From Mesorhizobium sp. WSM4306 (lineage in GTDB: Bacteria; Pseudomonadota; Alphaproteobacteria; Rhizobiales; Rhizobiaceae), in NCBI RefSeq assembly GCF_007003975.1, contig NZ_VFTC01000021.1:1-64000 (forward strand): 64,000 bases of DNA, in the 5' to 3' direction. How positions within the stretch are numbered: the first letter of the stretch is position 1; each line of letters starts with the position of its first letter. The translations under genes were made by a program, and so were the position numbers. Positions 8,782-17,576 of this stretch are shown here, one piece after another. The notes below the pieces were generated by a model. The model searched no databases, was not told where the DNA came from, and saw only the letters and a list, made by a program, of their open reading frames with translations.

Positions 8782-10640
8782 GCGGCTCCCACGGCCACCG
8801 GCAAATCGTCGTCCGGCCGCAGCTGCAGGTCGTAGAGCGCGCGGTAGCGTCCGCCCAGCGCCAGCAATTCCTGGTGCGTGCCGCGCTCGGCGATGCGGCC
8901 GTTCTCGACGAACAGGATCTGGTCGGCATGCATCAGCGAACTCAGCCGGTGCGAGATGATCAGCGTTACGCGGTCCTTGGCGAAGCGCTTCATAGCGGTG
9001 CGGATGCGCTGCTCGGTGCCGGCGTCGACGGCCGCGGTGGAATCGTCGAAGACCAGCACCGAAGGTCTGAGCATCAGGGTGCGGGCGATGGTTAGCCGCT
9101 GCCGCTGGCCGCCGGAAAGCGAGGCGCCGCGCTCGCCGACCACCGTGGTGTAGCCGGCCGGAAGCCCGATAATGTAATTGTTCAGTTGGGCATATTCGGC
9201 GGCCTGCCCGATGCGGGTCTCGCGCGCCCAAGGATTGCCATAGGCGATGTTGTTCTCGATCGAGGTGGTGAACAGGAACGCGTCCTGCTGAACGACGCCG
9301 ACCGCCTTGCGCAGCGATTGCAGCGTCACCTCGCGGATGTCCTGCCCGTCAATGGTGATCGCGCCCGACGTCACGTCATAGAAACGCGGGATCAGATGCG
9401 CGATGGTCGACTTGCCGCTGCCTGGCGGGCCGACGATGCCGACCGTCTCGCCGGACCTGGCCTCGAAGGAGATGCCCGACAGCGCCGGCCGGCCGCCTGT
9501 GCCCGCATAGCGGAAGCCGACATTGTCGAAGCGCAGCACGCCGTCGGTGACGACGAGGTCCTTGGCGCCAGGCGCATCCTGGATGTCGAGTTCGGCGTCG
9601 AGCAGTTCGAACAGCCTGGTGCCGCAGGTCGAGGCGCGGGCAAACGAGTTGACCATCAGGCCGAGCTGGCGCACCGGCATCTGCAGGATGGTCATGAAGG
9701 TGAGGAACTGGGCCAGCGTGCCGACGCTGATCTCGCCGGCGATCACCTTCTGGCCGCCGAACCACAACACCAGCCCCATGGCCGCCAGGAAGGAGAAATT
9801 CATGGCGCTGGTGTTGGAGACGCGAATGTCGACGCGCTGATCGGCGAGTTCCAGCGCCGACTTTTTGGCGCGGTCGAACTTTTCCAGCTCATGCCGCTGC
9901 GCCGCGAAGGCACGCACGACGCGGATGCCGCCAAGGTTCTCGTCCATCACCCGGCTCAGCACCGACAGCCGCTCCTGCAGCGTCAGCCAGGTGCTGCGCA
10001 GCCTGAGCTGCGTGACCGAGGACCGCCAAGCGACGAACGGCACGAAACTCAGGCTGAGCAGGCCGAGCTCGAGGTCGGTGCTGATCAAAAGGTACGAGCC
10101 GACACCGATCAGCACGCCGAGCAGCACCACGCGCAATATGCCGGTGGAAAAGAACATGCGCACGCCGTCGAGGTCGAGCAGGCCGAGCGTGATCAGGTCG
10201 CCGGTATGCACCCTGTCATGGAAGTTGAAGCTCAGGCGCTGGATCTTCTCGTAGAAAGCCAGGCGCAACTCATAGCCGGTGCGGTGGCCGACAGCCTCGC
10301 CGTAATAGTTCTGCGCCATGGTGAAGAGGCCGCGCAGGATACTGACGACCAGCAAGGTGAACGCCGTCGTCCAAAGCGCCTGTTCCGCCGCCGCCCCTCC
10401 GCTCGCGGCCATCACGCCTTGCGCTTGGTCGATGGCGCGTCCGAGCAGGCGCGGGATGAACAGCTGCAGCGTTGCGGCGATGAAGGTCGAGACGATGGTG
10501 ATCGCCACCTGCCACGGATGGCGCAGCATCATGCGCGCGATGCGCAGCAGCGTGCTGAGGCCCTTGCCCCAGGAGGCCTCCGCCACATGGGCAAACGATT
10601 TGCCGCGCTTCGCCGCGCCGCTGGTTGCATCCGTATTCAA
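8778..10640 (-). CDS. ABC exporter half-transporter, degenerate-site Walker B subunit
   Basis: 620 residues. Six membrane helices lie within about 40-340, then an ATPase domain with Walker A GPPGSGKST (404-412), canonical LSGGQ (508-512) and a Walker B that reads LVFDDSTA: Asp533 stands where the catalytic Glu is expected. Together with the LSLGQ signature of the partner at 6892-8781, this is the one-degenerate-site arrangement known from heterodimeric exporters such as TM287/288 and BmrCD. The start is probably a TTG at 10640, since the next ATG is 36 codons in; the ribosome site is weak, so the start is uncertain. Confidence 0.8.
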   Translation of the reverse strand: MNTDATSGAAKRGKSFAHVAEASWGKGLSTLLRIARMMLRHPWQVAITIVSTFIAATLQLFIPRLLGRAIDQAQGVMAASGGAAAEQALWTTAFTLLVVSILRGLFTMAQNYYGEAVGHRTGYELRLAFYEKIQRLSFNFHDRVHTGDLITLGLLDLDGVRMFFSTGILRVVLLGVLIGVGSYLLISTDLELGLLSLSFVPFVAWRSSVTQLRLRSTWLTLQERLSVLSRVMDENLGGIRVVRAFAAQRHELEKFDRAKKSALELADQRVDIRVSNTSAMNFSFLAAMGLVLWFGGQKVIAGEISVGTLAQFLTFMTILQMPVRQLGLMVNSFARASTCGTRLFELLDAELDIQDAPGAKDLVVTDGVLRFDNVGFRYAGTGGRPALSGISFEARSGETVGIVGPPGSGKSTIAHLIPRFYDVTSGAITIDGQDIREVTLQSLRKAVGVVQQDAFLFTTSIENNIAYGNPWARETRIGQAAEYAQLNNYIIGLPAGYTTVVGERGASLSGGQRQRLTIARTLMLRPSVLVFDDSTAAVDAGTEQRIRTAMKRFAKDRVTLIISHRLSSLMHADQILFVENGRIAERGTHQELLALGGRYRALYDLQLRPDDDLPVAVGAA

Positions 10641-10839
10641 GGAAAAATATCCAGCCCGATCCGGACATTAGCCCGGACGAATGAAAGCAGACTCAGTTTC
10701 AGATGCTGGGATGGTACGCCTCCATTTTGGCCGTTCAAGGGCCAATGATGGCATCGCACTGTGCCTGTAGGGTGGCGCATGACCATATGAGCTGACGCTA
10801 AGATTGCAGCTTTGGCTTATGGCGCATTACGAGGCATTG

Positions 10840-10877
10840 TTCCGCCCGATCAGCCCGGTTCCGCACGATCAGCCCGC
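10840..10877. repeat. 19-bp tandem duplication at the 3' end of an SDR gene
   Basis: Two adjacent 19-base copies, 10840-10858 and 10859-10877, share TTCCGC.CGATCAGCCCG and differ at two positions. The second copy contains the stop codon of the SDR gene (10869-10871), so the first is a duplicated 3' end. Likely a slippage product without function. Confidence 0.6.
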
Positions 10878-11642
10878 CATCCAGCCGCCATCCACCATCA
10901 GATTGATGCCGGTGACGTAGCTCGCCATGTCACTGGCGAGGAACAGCGCGGCTCCCGCGACATCGTTCGGGGTGCCGAGCCGCGGCCAGGGCGTGCGGCT
11001 GTGTGAATAGGCGAGCGCGTCGGGATCATTGGCGACACCCGGCTTGCCGGTGATGATCTTGCCCGGCGCAATCGCATTGCAGACGATCAGGTCACCGGCA
11101 TGGTCGACGGCGATCTGCCGCGTCATCTGCACGATCGCGCCCTTGCTCACCGAATAGGGAAAATCGCCCGGGCAGGCGACCATGCCGTGCTGCGAGGAAA
11201 TGTTGATGATGCGGCCGCGCACCTCGTTGACGGGTGCTTGGCTGAGCATCTGCATGACCGCGCGCTTCGAGCAGTGAAAGAAGCCGGTCAAATTGACGCC
11301 GATCACGCGGTTCCATTGCTCAGGCGTGGTCTCGACCAGATTGGTGCTGGTGTAGATGGCGGCATTGTTGACCATCACGTCGAGCCGGCCGAAACGCGCG
11401 GCCGTCTTGCCGACCAGCGCATCGACCGCGTCCCACTCCGAAATGTCGGTCGCGACATGCATCGCCGTCCCGCCAGTCGACTGGATCAGATCGACGGTGC
11501 TCTGGCCGCCTTCGATCGGCAATTCGGCGGTATCGGCAATGACGACGGCAGCGCCTTCGGCTGCGAATTTCAGCGCGATAGCGCGGCCGATGCCGGAGCT
11601 TCCTCCGGTGACGATCGCAACCTTGTCCTCGAGCAGGGGCAT
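10869..11642 (-). CDS. SDR-family oxidoreductase
   Basis: 257-residue classical short-chain dehydrogenase. Cofactor motif TGGSSGIG (12-19), NNAA motif (NNAAIYT), catalytic Ser in ISSQHG, and YxxxK in YSVSKGA are all present. The C-terminus 'YVTGINLMVDGGW' is the usual dimer-contact tail. It should reduce or oxidise a carbonyl/hydroxyl with NAD(P). It is the last gene of a six-gene minus-strand operon and lies 9 bases after the amidohydrolase. Its ATG is preceded by AAGGAGA. The true substrate is unknown, presumably a product of the operon's ring-opening enzymes. Confidence 0.85.
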   Translation of the reverse strand: MPLLEDKVAIVTGGSSGIGRAIALKFAAEGAAVVIADTAELPIEGGQSTVDLIQSTGGTAMHVATDISEWDAVDALVGKTAARFGRLDVMVNNAAIYTSTNLVETTPEQWNRVIGVNLTGFFHCSKRAVMQMLSQAPVNEVRGRIINISSQHGMVACPGDFPYSVSKGAIVQMTRQIAVDHAGDLIVCNAIAPGKIITGKPGVANDPDALAYSHSRTPWPRLGTPNDVAGAALFLASDMASYVTGINLMVDGGWMAG

Positions 11643-11651
11643 TTTTTCTCC

Positions 11652-12986
11652 TTAATGTTCCCGGCGCACGACTTTGCCTTGCCCCGCACTAATCAGCACC
11701 TGATCGCGCACGATCTGTCGCCCGCGCAGAAAGACATTGGTCAGCCGCGCCTTGACGCTCCAGCCGTCGAACGGCGTATAGGCTGCGCGGGAAACCTGTT
11801 CGGCGTCCGAGATGGAACTGGACAGGCGCGGGTCGACGATCAGCAGGTCGGCGTCGTAGCCGGTGGCGATGCGTCCCTTGCGCCGGCCGAGCCCGAAACG
11901 TTCGGCCGGATTGCGCGCGCACATCCGCACCACATCGGCATGAGTGATCAGTCCCTCGTCGACGAGTTTCAGCATCACCTGAAGCAGCGTCTGCAGCCCT
12001 GGCATCCCCCCGGGTATATCGGCGAAGGCGGCGTAGGCAGCGGCTTTCTCGGCCGGTGCATGCGGCGCGTGGTCGGTGGCGACGATGTCGATCAGCCCAC
12101 CCTTCAGCGCAGCGCGCAAGGCTTCGACATCCTGTCGCGACCGTAGCGGTGGCGAACCCTTCAGCCTGGCGCCTTGCGTCTCGTAATCGTCGGCGATGAA
12201 GAACAGGTTCTGCGGCGTGGTCTCGACACTGGCATCTGCCCTGTCGCGCAACCGGCTCCACGCTTCGACGCCGGGTTCCGAATTGATCTGCCGGACATGG
12301 ATACGCGCGCCGGTCGCGGCGGCGGCAAGCACGGCGCGCGCAACGCCGCCGGCTTCCGCCAGCGGTGGCCGGCTGTCGAGAAAGGCCGCGATGGTCCCCG
12401 TCTTGTTGCGCTCATTGGCGCCGGTCAGCATCGATTGATCGCCCGGCGAAATGCCGATCAGCGTATCGGCGTGGCGGAAATGTCTGAGTGCCTCGGCAAC
12501 CATGTCGAAATTGCGAAACAGGAAGGCTTCCGGCACATCGGAGGTGAACAATTCGAACGACACCGGTGCGAGCGCGAGCAGGCCGGCAATGCGCGACAGA
12601 TCGCGGCTGACCACGGCCTGGAAGCCGACATCGACATGGAGACGGCCTGTCGCCGTCGCCATCTTGTCGGCGAGCTGTTCGGCGCTGGCCGTCCAAGGCT
12701 CGTCGGTCGGCATGTCAAGCACCGTCGTGACGCCACCAAGTGCCGCCGCGTGGGTGCCCGAGGAAAAATCCTCCTTGTGCGTGAGGCCAGGCTCGCGCAG
12801 ATGCGCATGCGCGTCGACCAGGCCGGGCAGGAGCAGGCAGCCCGAGGCATTCACTACCGTCGCGGCTTCAGCCGTTCCGCCGGGTGTGATCAGCGCCGCG
12901 ATGCGGCCGCCGGTAATGCCGACATCGCGCCGTTCCTGCCTCTCGGCGTTGACGACGGTCGCACCCCTGATCAGCGTCTCGAACAT
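11652..12986 (-). CDS. cyclic amidohydrolase (dihydroorotase/allantoinase-like) with altered metal ligands
   Basis: 444 residues, TIM-barrel amidohydrolase of the AllB/PyrC group. The first metal motif HAH (60-62, followed by LREPG) and the late Asp of ATDHAPH (D305) are intact. Where relatives carry the carboxylated Lys (GFKxF) this protein has FELF, Glu145. Where the second metal His is expected (H-V/L-S) it reads HVRQIN with Gln233, and the 'HAEN'-like His is replaced by ISPGDQ. The binuclear centre of allantoinase is therefore not preserved. It could be a mononuclear enzyme on a related ring, or a non-catalytic homologue. It sits two bases after the PuuE-like gene. Confidence 0.7.
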   Translation of the reverse strand: MFETLIRGATVVNAERQERRDVGITGGRIAALITPGGTAEAATVVNASGCLLLPGLVDAHAHLREPGLTHKEDFSSGTHAAALGGVTTVLDMPTDEPWTASAEQLADKMATATGRLHVDVGFQAVVSRDLSRIAGLLALAPVSFELFTSDVPEAFLFRNFDMVAEALRHFRHADTLIGISPGDQSMLTGANERNKTGTIAAFLDSRPPLAEAGGVARAVLAAAATGARIHVRQINSEPGVEAWSRLRDRADASVETTPQNLFFIADDYETQGARLKGSPPLRSRQDVEALRAALKGGLIDIVATDHAPHAPAEKAAAYAAFADIPGGMPGLQTLLQVMLKLVDEGLITHADVVRMCARNPAERFGLGRRKGRIATGYDADLLIVDPRLSSSISDAEQVSRAAYTPFDGWSVKARLTNVFLRGRQIVRDQVLISAGQGKVVRREH

Positions 12987-12988
12987 AC

Positions 12989-13912
12989 TCAGCCGTGCTG
13001 CTCGAAGCCGGCATGGTTCTCCAGCCAGAAGCGGGCGATGTCCTCGCGCCGCATAAAGGTGGCGGCCGGCTTCTGCTTCACATGCTCGATCACCTCGCGC
13101 AGCCCCGAGGCACGGTTGGGCTGGCCCATCCAGCGCGCATGAATGCCGATCGTCAGCATGCGGCCGCCGGTCTCGTCAGCCTCGTCGAGCATATAGTCGA
13201 TGGCCGAGCGGCAATCCTGCGCGAAGTCGCGCGGATTGCTGTAGCCCGGCGCGACGAGATAGCGGCTGTCGTTGAGGGTCTTGGAATAGGGCACGACCAG
13301 GATCTCCGTGCCCTGATGGTCGAGGAAATAGGGCAGGTCGTCATTGCAAGGGTCGGAGTGGTAGAGGAAGCCGCCTTCGCGCACCAGCAGATCGCGCGTG
13401 TTGACGCTCGGCAGAGAGCGGCAGTTCCAGCCCTGCGGACGCCTGCCCATCAGCCTCTCGTAGAGCGCAATCGCCTCGTGCAGGTGGTGCTCTTCCTCGC
13501 TGCGCTCCATCGTCGTGTAGTCGATCCAGCGCAGCCCATGGCCGAGCAGATCGTGCCCGCGCGCATTTATCCATTCGGCCACCGCCGGGTTGCGCTCCAG
13601 CGCGACCGCGCAAGCGGAGACAGTGATCGGAATGTCGTAGCGGTCGAACAGCCGCGCCAGCCGCCAGACACCGGCCCGGCTGCCATATTCGAAATGCGTC
13701 TCGGTGCCGAGGTCGCGCACCGGCGGACTGGACGTGAGATTATACTCGCCCCAATTGTCGTTGCGGCCGTCCTCGAGCCAGGAGTATTCTGAGCCCTCTT
13801 CGTAGTTGAGCACCAGATTGATGGCGAGCTTGACGCCGCCCGGCCAGGTCATGAAGGGCGGGTTCGGACCGTAGCCGACGAAGTCGCGCGGCTGCTGAAA
13901 ATCGGTCGGCAT
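12989..13912 (-). CDS. polysaccharide deacetylase-fold protein, PuuE-type allantoinase-like
   Basis: 307 residues. The order GYGPNPPFMTWPGGVKLAI, NLVLNYEEG, EYGSRAGVWRL, GHDLLGHGLRWIDY, PSVNTRDLL, CNDDLPYF matches the PuuE family (metal-independent allantoinase and relatives of the NodB fold). The canonical TFDDG metal motif is replaced by NYEEG, as in PuuE. The natural substrate may be allantoin or another cyclic ureide or amide. A paralogue is at 36224-37129. GAGGAG precedes the ATG. It lies between the epimerase (12-bp gap) and the amidohydrolase (2-bp gap), so it is co-transcribed with both. Confidence 0.75.
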   Translation of the reverse strand: MPTDFQQPRDFVGYGPNPPFMTWPGGVKLAINLVLNYEEGSEYSWLEDGRNDNWGEYNLTSSPPVRDLGTETHFEYGSRAGVWRLARLFDRYDIPITVSACAVALERNPAVAEWINARGHDLLGHGLRWIDYTTMERSEEEHHLHEAIALYERLMGRRPQGWNCRSLPSVNTRDLLVREGGFLYHSDPCNDDLPYFLDHQGTEILVVPYSKTLNDSRYLVAPGYSNPRDFAQDCRSAIDYMLDEADETGGRMLTIGIHARWMGQPNRASGLREVIEHVKQKPAATFMRREDIARFWLENHAGFEQHG

Positions 13913-13924
13913 CGGCTCTGCTCC

Positions 13925-14941
13925 TCAGCTTTCGTTGGCGGCGATCCAGTCGATGTAATCGTGGAACGCTTGTCTCGCCGGCGTCGGTCGCCAGTTGGTA
14001 TCGCGCTCGATGCGGGCAAGATCGTATTCGCCCCACATGCCCGTCTTCAGCGCCGCGTTCATGGTGATATTCGCCGTCTCGTGCGGGCTGACTTCGGCCT
14101 TGAGGCTGGGGATGCGCTCCTTGGCCCAGCCGATGAAATCACCAACCGTTTGCGTACCGCCGCTGCCTATATTGTAGTGGCGGTAGCGCAAGGTTTCGGC
14201 ATCGAGCAGCGCCATGACAGCCTTGGCGACGTCCTTCGACAGCACATAATCGCCGAGCGGCTCGAGACTGTTCGGCCGGATCGTCTCGTTGCTGAGCGCC
14301 ATATGGGCGATGCGGTTCGGCAAATGGCGGACATTGCGGCTGCCGGTGACGCGGTCCATTGGACCGTAGACCGAGGACAGCCTGACCGAGATGGCCGACA
14401 GGCCGAACAGATCGGCATAGCGGTTGGTGACCATTTCGGCGGCGAATTTCGAGATGCCGTAAAGCGTCAGCGGTGCGACATAGCCGTCCTCGGGTAACGG
14501 CTCGCCGGCCCAGTCCGGGCCGTTATGGCGATAGACCGAGCCGGAGCTGACATAGACGAAACGCTTGATGCCGGGGCGGCTGCGCGCCCATTCGAGCATC
14601 CGTACCGTGCCCATCAGGTTGACGTTGACGATGACAGCCGGATCGTTGGCTTCGGGCGGTTGGCTTGGGTTGCTCGGGCGCGAATTCGGCGTGACCGTCG
14701 CGCCATGGACGATTGCCGTAATACCATGCGCGTCGAGCGCCGCCGCCCACTGCTTGGGATCCAGTATGTCGGCGGTGAGCACGGTAAGGCGGTCGCGCAC
14801 CGGCGCGAAGAATTTTTCCCCGATCGCATCAAGCCCCGACCGGTCCAGGATAACGGCGCGCGCGTGCGGGTCGCGATCCAGCCATTCACGCGCAACCACG
14901 CTCATGACAAAGCCGGTGCCGCCGGTGACGAGAAGCGTCAT
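13925..14941 (-). CDS. NAD-dependent epimerase/dehydratase-type extended SDR
   Basis: 338 residues. The N-terminal GGTGFV (residues 7-12) binds NAD(P); then YVSSGSVY supplies the Ser, and LYGISKFAAE is the YxxxK catalytic motif of extended SDRs. 'VRLSSVYGP' and the C-terminal 'WRPTPARQAFHDYIDWI' are typical of UDP-sugar epimerase-like proteins. In this catabolic setting it may act on a small hydroxy-acid or lactone rather than a nucleotide sugar; that is inference. AAAGGAG precedes the ATG. Part of the 16980-10869 operon. Confidence 0.75.
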   Translation of the reverse strand: MTLLVTGGTGFVMSVVAREWLDRDPHARAVILDRSGLDAIGEKFFAPVRDRLTVLTADILDPKQWAAALDAHGITAIVHGATVTPNSRPSNPSQPPEANDPAVIVNVNLMGTVRMLEWARSRPGIKRFVYVSSGSVYRHNGPDWAGEPLPEDGYVAPLTLYGISKFAAEMVTNRYADLFGLSAISVRLSSVYGPMDRVTGSRNVRHLPNRIAHMALSNETIRPNSLEPLGDYVLSKDVAKAVMALLDAETLRYRHYNIGSGGTQTVGDFIGWAKERIPSLKAEVSPHETANITMNAALKTGMWGEYDLARIERDTNWRPTPARQAFHDYIDWIAANES

Positions 14942-14971
14942 GGGATCTCCTTTGAAATCGACCTGAAGGAT

Positions 14972-15733
14972 TCAGCGCGTCGCATAGCCGCCATCCACGA
15001 GCATGTCCGAACCGGTGACGAAGGACGCATCCGGCGACAAAAGGAAAGCGGCTGCCGCCGCGATCTCCTCCGGCTCGGCGATCCGGCCGAGCAGATGGGC
15101 GGGGCCGAGTGCCGCATTGGCCGCGTCGAAATCCTTGAAGCGGCGCAGCAGCCGCGTCGTCGCCACCGCGCCTGGCGACAGGCTGTTGACGCGCACCTTG
15201 TCGGGCGCGTGGTCGATCGCCATCGCCTTGGCGAGATGGATGAGCCCGGCCTTGGCTGCGCAATAGGCGACAGCCTTGGTGGTAGCGACGCGGCCGAACT
15301 GCGAGCCGATGAACACCACCGATCCGCCGCCGCTTGCCGCTATCAGTGGCACCGCGAACTTGCTCATCAGGAAGGCGCCGGTCAGGCCGACATCGAGTTC
15401 GCGCCGCCACGCGCTCTCGTCGAGGTCGACCACAGTGGCGCTGGTCGAAGGGGCGGCGGCGTTGTGCACCAGCCCATCCAGCCGACCGAACTTTTGTCGC
15501 GCGAAATCGACGGCGGCCCGGGCGGAACCGCTATCCGTCACATCGCATTGGCAGGCCGCAGCCGACGAGCCGAGCGTGTCGGCAAGTTGCGTTGTCGGCT
15601 CGAGGTCGTAGTCGGCGCAGACTACCTTTGCACCCTCGGCAATGCACCGCCTGGCGATCGCCGCGCCGATCCCGCTCGCGGCACCCGCGATCAGGATGAC
15701 GCTGTCTTGCAGGCGGTTCATGGCGGTCGTCAT
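14972..15733 (-). CDS. SDR-family oxidoreductase
   Basis: 253 residues with AGAASGIG cofactor motif near residues 16-23, HNAAAPS in the NNAG position, Ser of FIGSQFG, and YCAAKAGL as YxxxK. It ends VTGSDMLVDGGYA. A complete classical SDR. The ATG at 15731-15733 overlaps the stop of the upstream MFS gene by 1 base (ATGA), indicating coupled translation; an internal Met four codons in is an alternative start. It is the second SDR of the operon and only generally similar to the one at 10869-11642. Confidence 0.85.
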   Translation of the reverse strand: MTTAMNRLQDSVILIAGAASGIGAAIARRCIAEGAKVVCADYDLEPTTQLADTLGSSAAACQCDVTDSGSARAAVDFARQKFGRLDGLVHNAAAPSTSATVVDLDESAWRRELDVGLTGAFLMSKFAVPLIAASGGGSVVFIGSQFGRVATTKAVAYCAAKAGLIHLAKAMAIDHAPDKVRVNSLSPGAVATTRLLRRFKDFDAANAALGPAHLLGRIAEPEEIAAAAAFLLSPDASFVTGSDMLVDGGYATR

Positions 15734-16980
15734 CACACCCGGTCCTCGACGGCTTGCAGAGCCGGCCCTGAGACCGGCCGGCGCAGGAGATTGTAGCAGG
15801 CGGCAAGCGTCACCAGAACCGCGCCGCCGCCAAGCAGCAGGAACATCGCCGGCGCACCCATATGCGCCATCAAGCCGGCGGACACGCCTGGCGTCGCGAC
15901 ATTGCCAATCGAGTAAAGCAAAAGCAGCGTACCGGAGGCGCCGACCATGTGCCGGCTGTGCAGTTGCGAGGCGCCGAACGCCATCGCCACCGGATAGATG
16001 GTCAGCGCCGTGGCGCCGTAGAGGAAGAACAGCACGAACAGCAGCGGCTGGGAAAAATTGCCAAGCCATGCGATTGCCGCGCAAAGCGTCACCGACAGCA
16101 GGCCTTGCGCCAGCAGGATCAGCCGCCGCTCGAACCGGTCCGACAGCCAGCCGACGGGCGTCTGCGCCAGCATGCCGGCAATGCTGATGGTGGTGACGAG
16201 GCCCACCGTCGTTCCCGCCGACAGCCCGATCTGGGCGCCGTAGATCGGAGTCAGCACGAAGATGTTCATATTGGTGATGCCGCCCTGGAAGATGGCGACG
16301 ACCGTCACCGGCGCCAGCCGGAACAGCGCCAGCGGGCCGAGGCGTTTGACCGGTCCACTCGCATGGTCCGGCTCGGCGGGAGAGGCAGGCAGGGCCGGCC
16401 AGCGTCCGCCGACGAATTTGGACACCAGCGCCAGCAGCACCGTTGCCGCCGCGACCGGAAACAGATGCGGCGACTGCGGCCCGACCAGCGCGACGAGGAG
16501 TTGTCCGAGCAGCACAGCGATCGCCGTCGTCAGCATGTAGAGCGAGAACATCGCGCCGCGATTGTGCTGCTCGGCGTAGAGATTGATCCAGCTTTCGCAG
16601 ACGACGAACAGCGACGCCATCGATATGCCGCCCAGCAGGCGAAAGCAGATCCAGCTCGGCACGAAATCGGTGAAGACGAAGCCTGCCGCAGCCAGCAGCG
16701 CCAGCACCAGGATCACCACGAAGGTGCGCTCATGGCCGTAATGGGCGACCGCCGGGCGCGTGACCAGGCAGCCGACGAAAAAGCCGACGGGATAGGCGGT
16801 GAGCACGATCTGGACGACATCGGAGGAAATGCCTGGCTTGCCGAGATGCAGCGACACGGCGGTGGTCAGCATGGCGCTGCCGATACAGGCCAGACAAATG
16901 CCGGCCATGATCGGCATCAGAGCGCGCGAGCGCTCCGCGTTTTGCCACAGCCGCATCGCGGATTGGGCGATCGACCTCAT
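15733..16980 (-). CDS. MFS transporter (first gene of the operon)
   Basis: 415 residues, about 12 helices. Motif A copies are seen after TM2 (VTRPAVAHYGHERTFV) and after TM8 (WLSDRFERRLILL). 'GISMASLFVVCESWINLYAE' and 'NRGAMFSLYMLTTAIAVLLGQ' resemble the YcaD-like MFS_1 group. It probably imports the ring compound or amide handled by the operon that follows, which is inference from position. It is divergent from RidA and the hydantoinase operon, with 221 bases between them that must carry both promoters. Confidence 0.8.
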   Translation of the reverse strand: MRSIAQSAMRLWQNAERSRALMPIMAGICLACIGSAMLTTAVSLHLGKPGISSDVVQIVLTAYPVGFFVGCLVTRPAVAHYGHERTFVVILVLALLAAAGFVFTDFVPSWICFRLLGGISMASLFVVCESWINLYAEQHNRGAMFSLYMLTTAIAVLLGQLLVALVGPQSPHLFPVAAATVLLALVSKFVGGRWPALPASPAEPDHASGPVKRLGPLALFRLAPVTVVAIFQGGITNMNIFVLTPIYGAQIGLSAGTTVGLVTTISIAGMLAQTPVGWLSDRFERRLILLAQGLLSVTLCAAIAWLGNFSQPLLFVLFFLYGATALTIYPVAMAFGASQLHSRHMVGASGTLLLLYSIGNVATPGVSAGLMAHMGAPAMFLLLGGGAVLVTLAACYNLLRRPVSGPALQAVEDRV

Positions 16981-17201
16981 GGCTGCTCCCCTGGCGGCGC
17001 CGTCGACGACGCCACCCTGAGCGAGAGGCTACACGGGGCAGCAATTGCTGCAAACGAAGATAGATACGGCTATGGCTTCGATTTTTTTGGCCATGCCGGA
17101 GACGGAAAGCGGCATCTTGGGCCCCGGCGGGCTTTACAGCGGTTTTGTGCCGTCCATACCATAGGCAACTGCCGCTATCGAAGCTTGTCAGGAGGAACTG
17201 C
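16981..17201. promoter_or_regulatory. divergent promoter region between MFS and RidA operons
   Basis: The 221 bases separate two outward-facing multi-gene operons of related function, so both promoters and any shared operator must lie here. An AT-richer patch, GCAAACGAAGATAGATACGGC (about 17051-17071), is the only part that stands out. I saw no convincing dyad. The last 15 bases hold the strong AGGAGG site of ridA. Confidence 0.4.
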
Positions 17202-17552
17202 ATGACGATCGAACGTCTTGAAAACGGCCAACGCTTCTGCCGGGTGCTGCGCTACAACGGCACCGTCTATGTCGCGGGCCTGACGGCGGACGACCTTTCC
17301 GGCGACACCACCTCGCAGACCAAGCAGATCCTCGCCAAGATCGATGCGCTTCTGGCCAAGGCCGGCAGCGACAAGTCGAAACTGCTCAGCGCCCAGATCT
17401 GGCTGCGCGACATTGCCGACTTCGAGATGATGAATACGGCCTGGGACGCCTGGATCGACCGCAGCGCCATGCCGGTGCGCGCCACGGTGGAGGCGCGTCT
17501 TGCCGGCGACCAGTACCGTGTCGAGATCATGGTGACGGCAGCGGTCGGCTGA
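17202..17552 (+). CDS. RidA-family imine/enamine deaminase-like protein
   Basis: 116 residues, full length for the RidA/YjgF family. The characteristic PxRATVEA stretch puts Arg93 at the position of the substrate carboxylate-binding Arg of active RidA, followed by the '..VEIMVTA' strand. RidA hydrolyses reactive 2-imino acids released by amino-acid oxidases and PLP enzymes. That fits the D-amino-acid-dehydrogenase-like flavoenzyme encoded downstream. Start at 17202 is fixed by AGGAGG eight bases upstream. First gene of the hydantoin operon, with 24 bases to the hydantoinase. Confidence 0.88.
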   Translation: MTIERLENGQRFCRVLRYNGTVYVAGLTADDLSGDTTSQTKQILAKIDALLAKAGSDKSKLLSAQIWLRDIADFEMMNTAWDAWIDRSAMPVRATVEARLAGDQYRVEIMVTAAVG

Positions 17553-17576
17553 GGCCGATTGGGGTGGGCAAACCGG

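Noticed and set aside
9186..10748. 520-codon plus-strand open frame
   Set aside because: Mirror of the ABC exporter gene at 8778-10640; the composition is typical of GC-rich antisense frames and there is no ribosome site.
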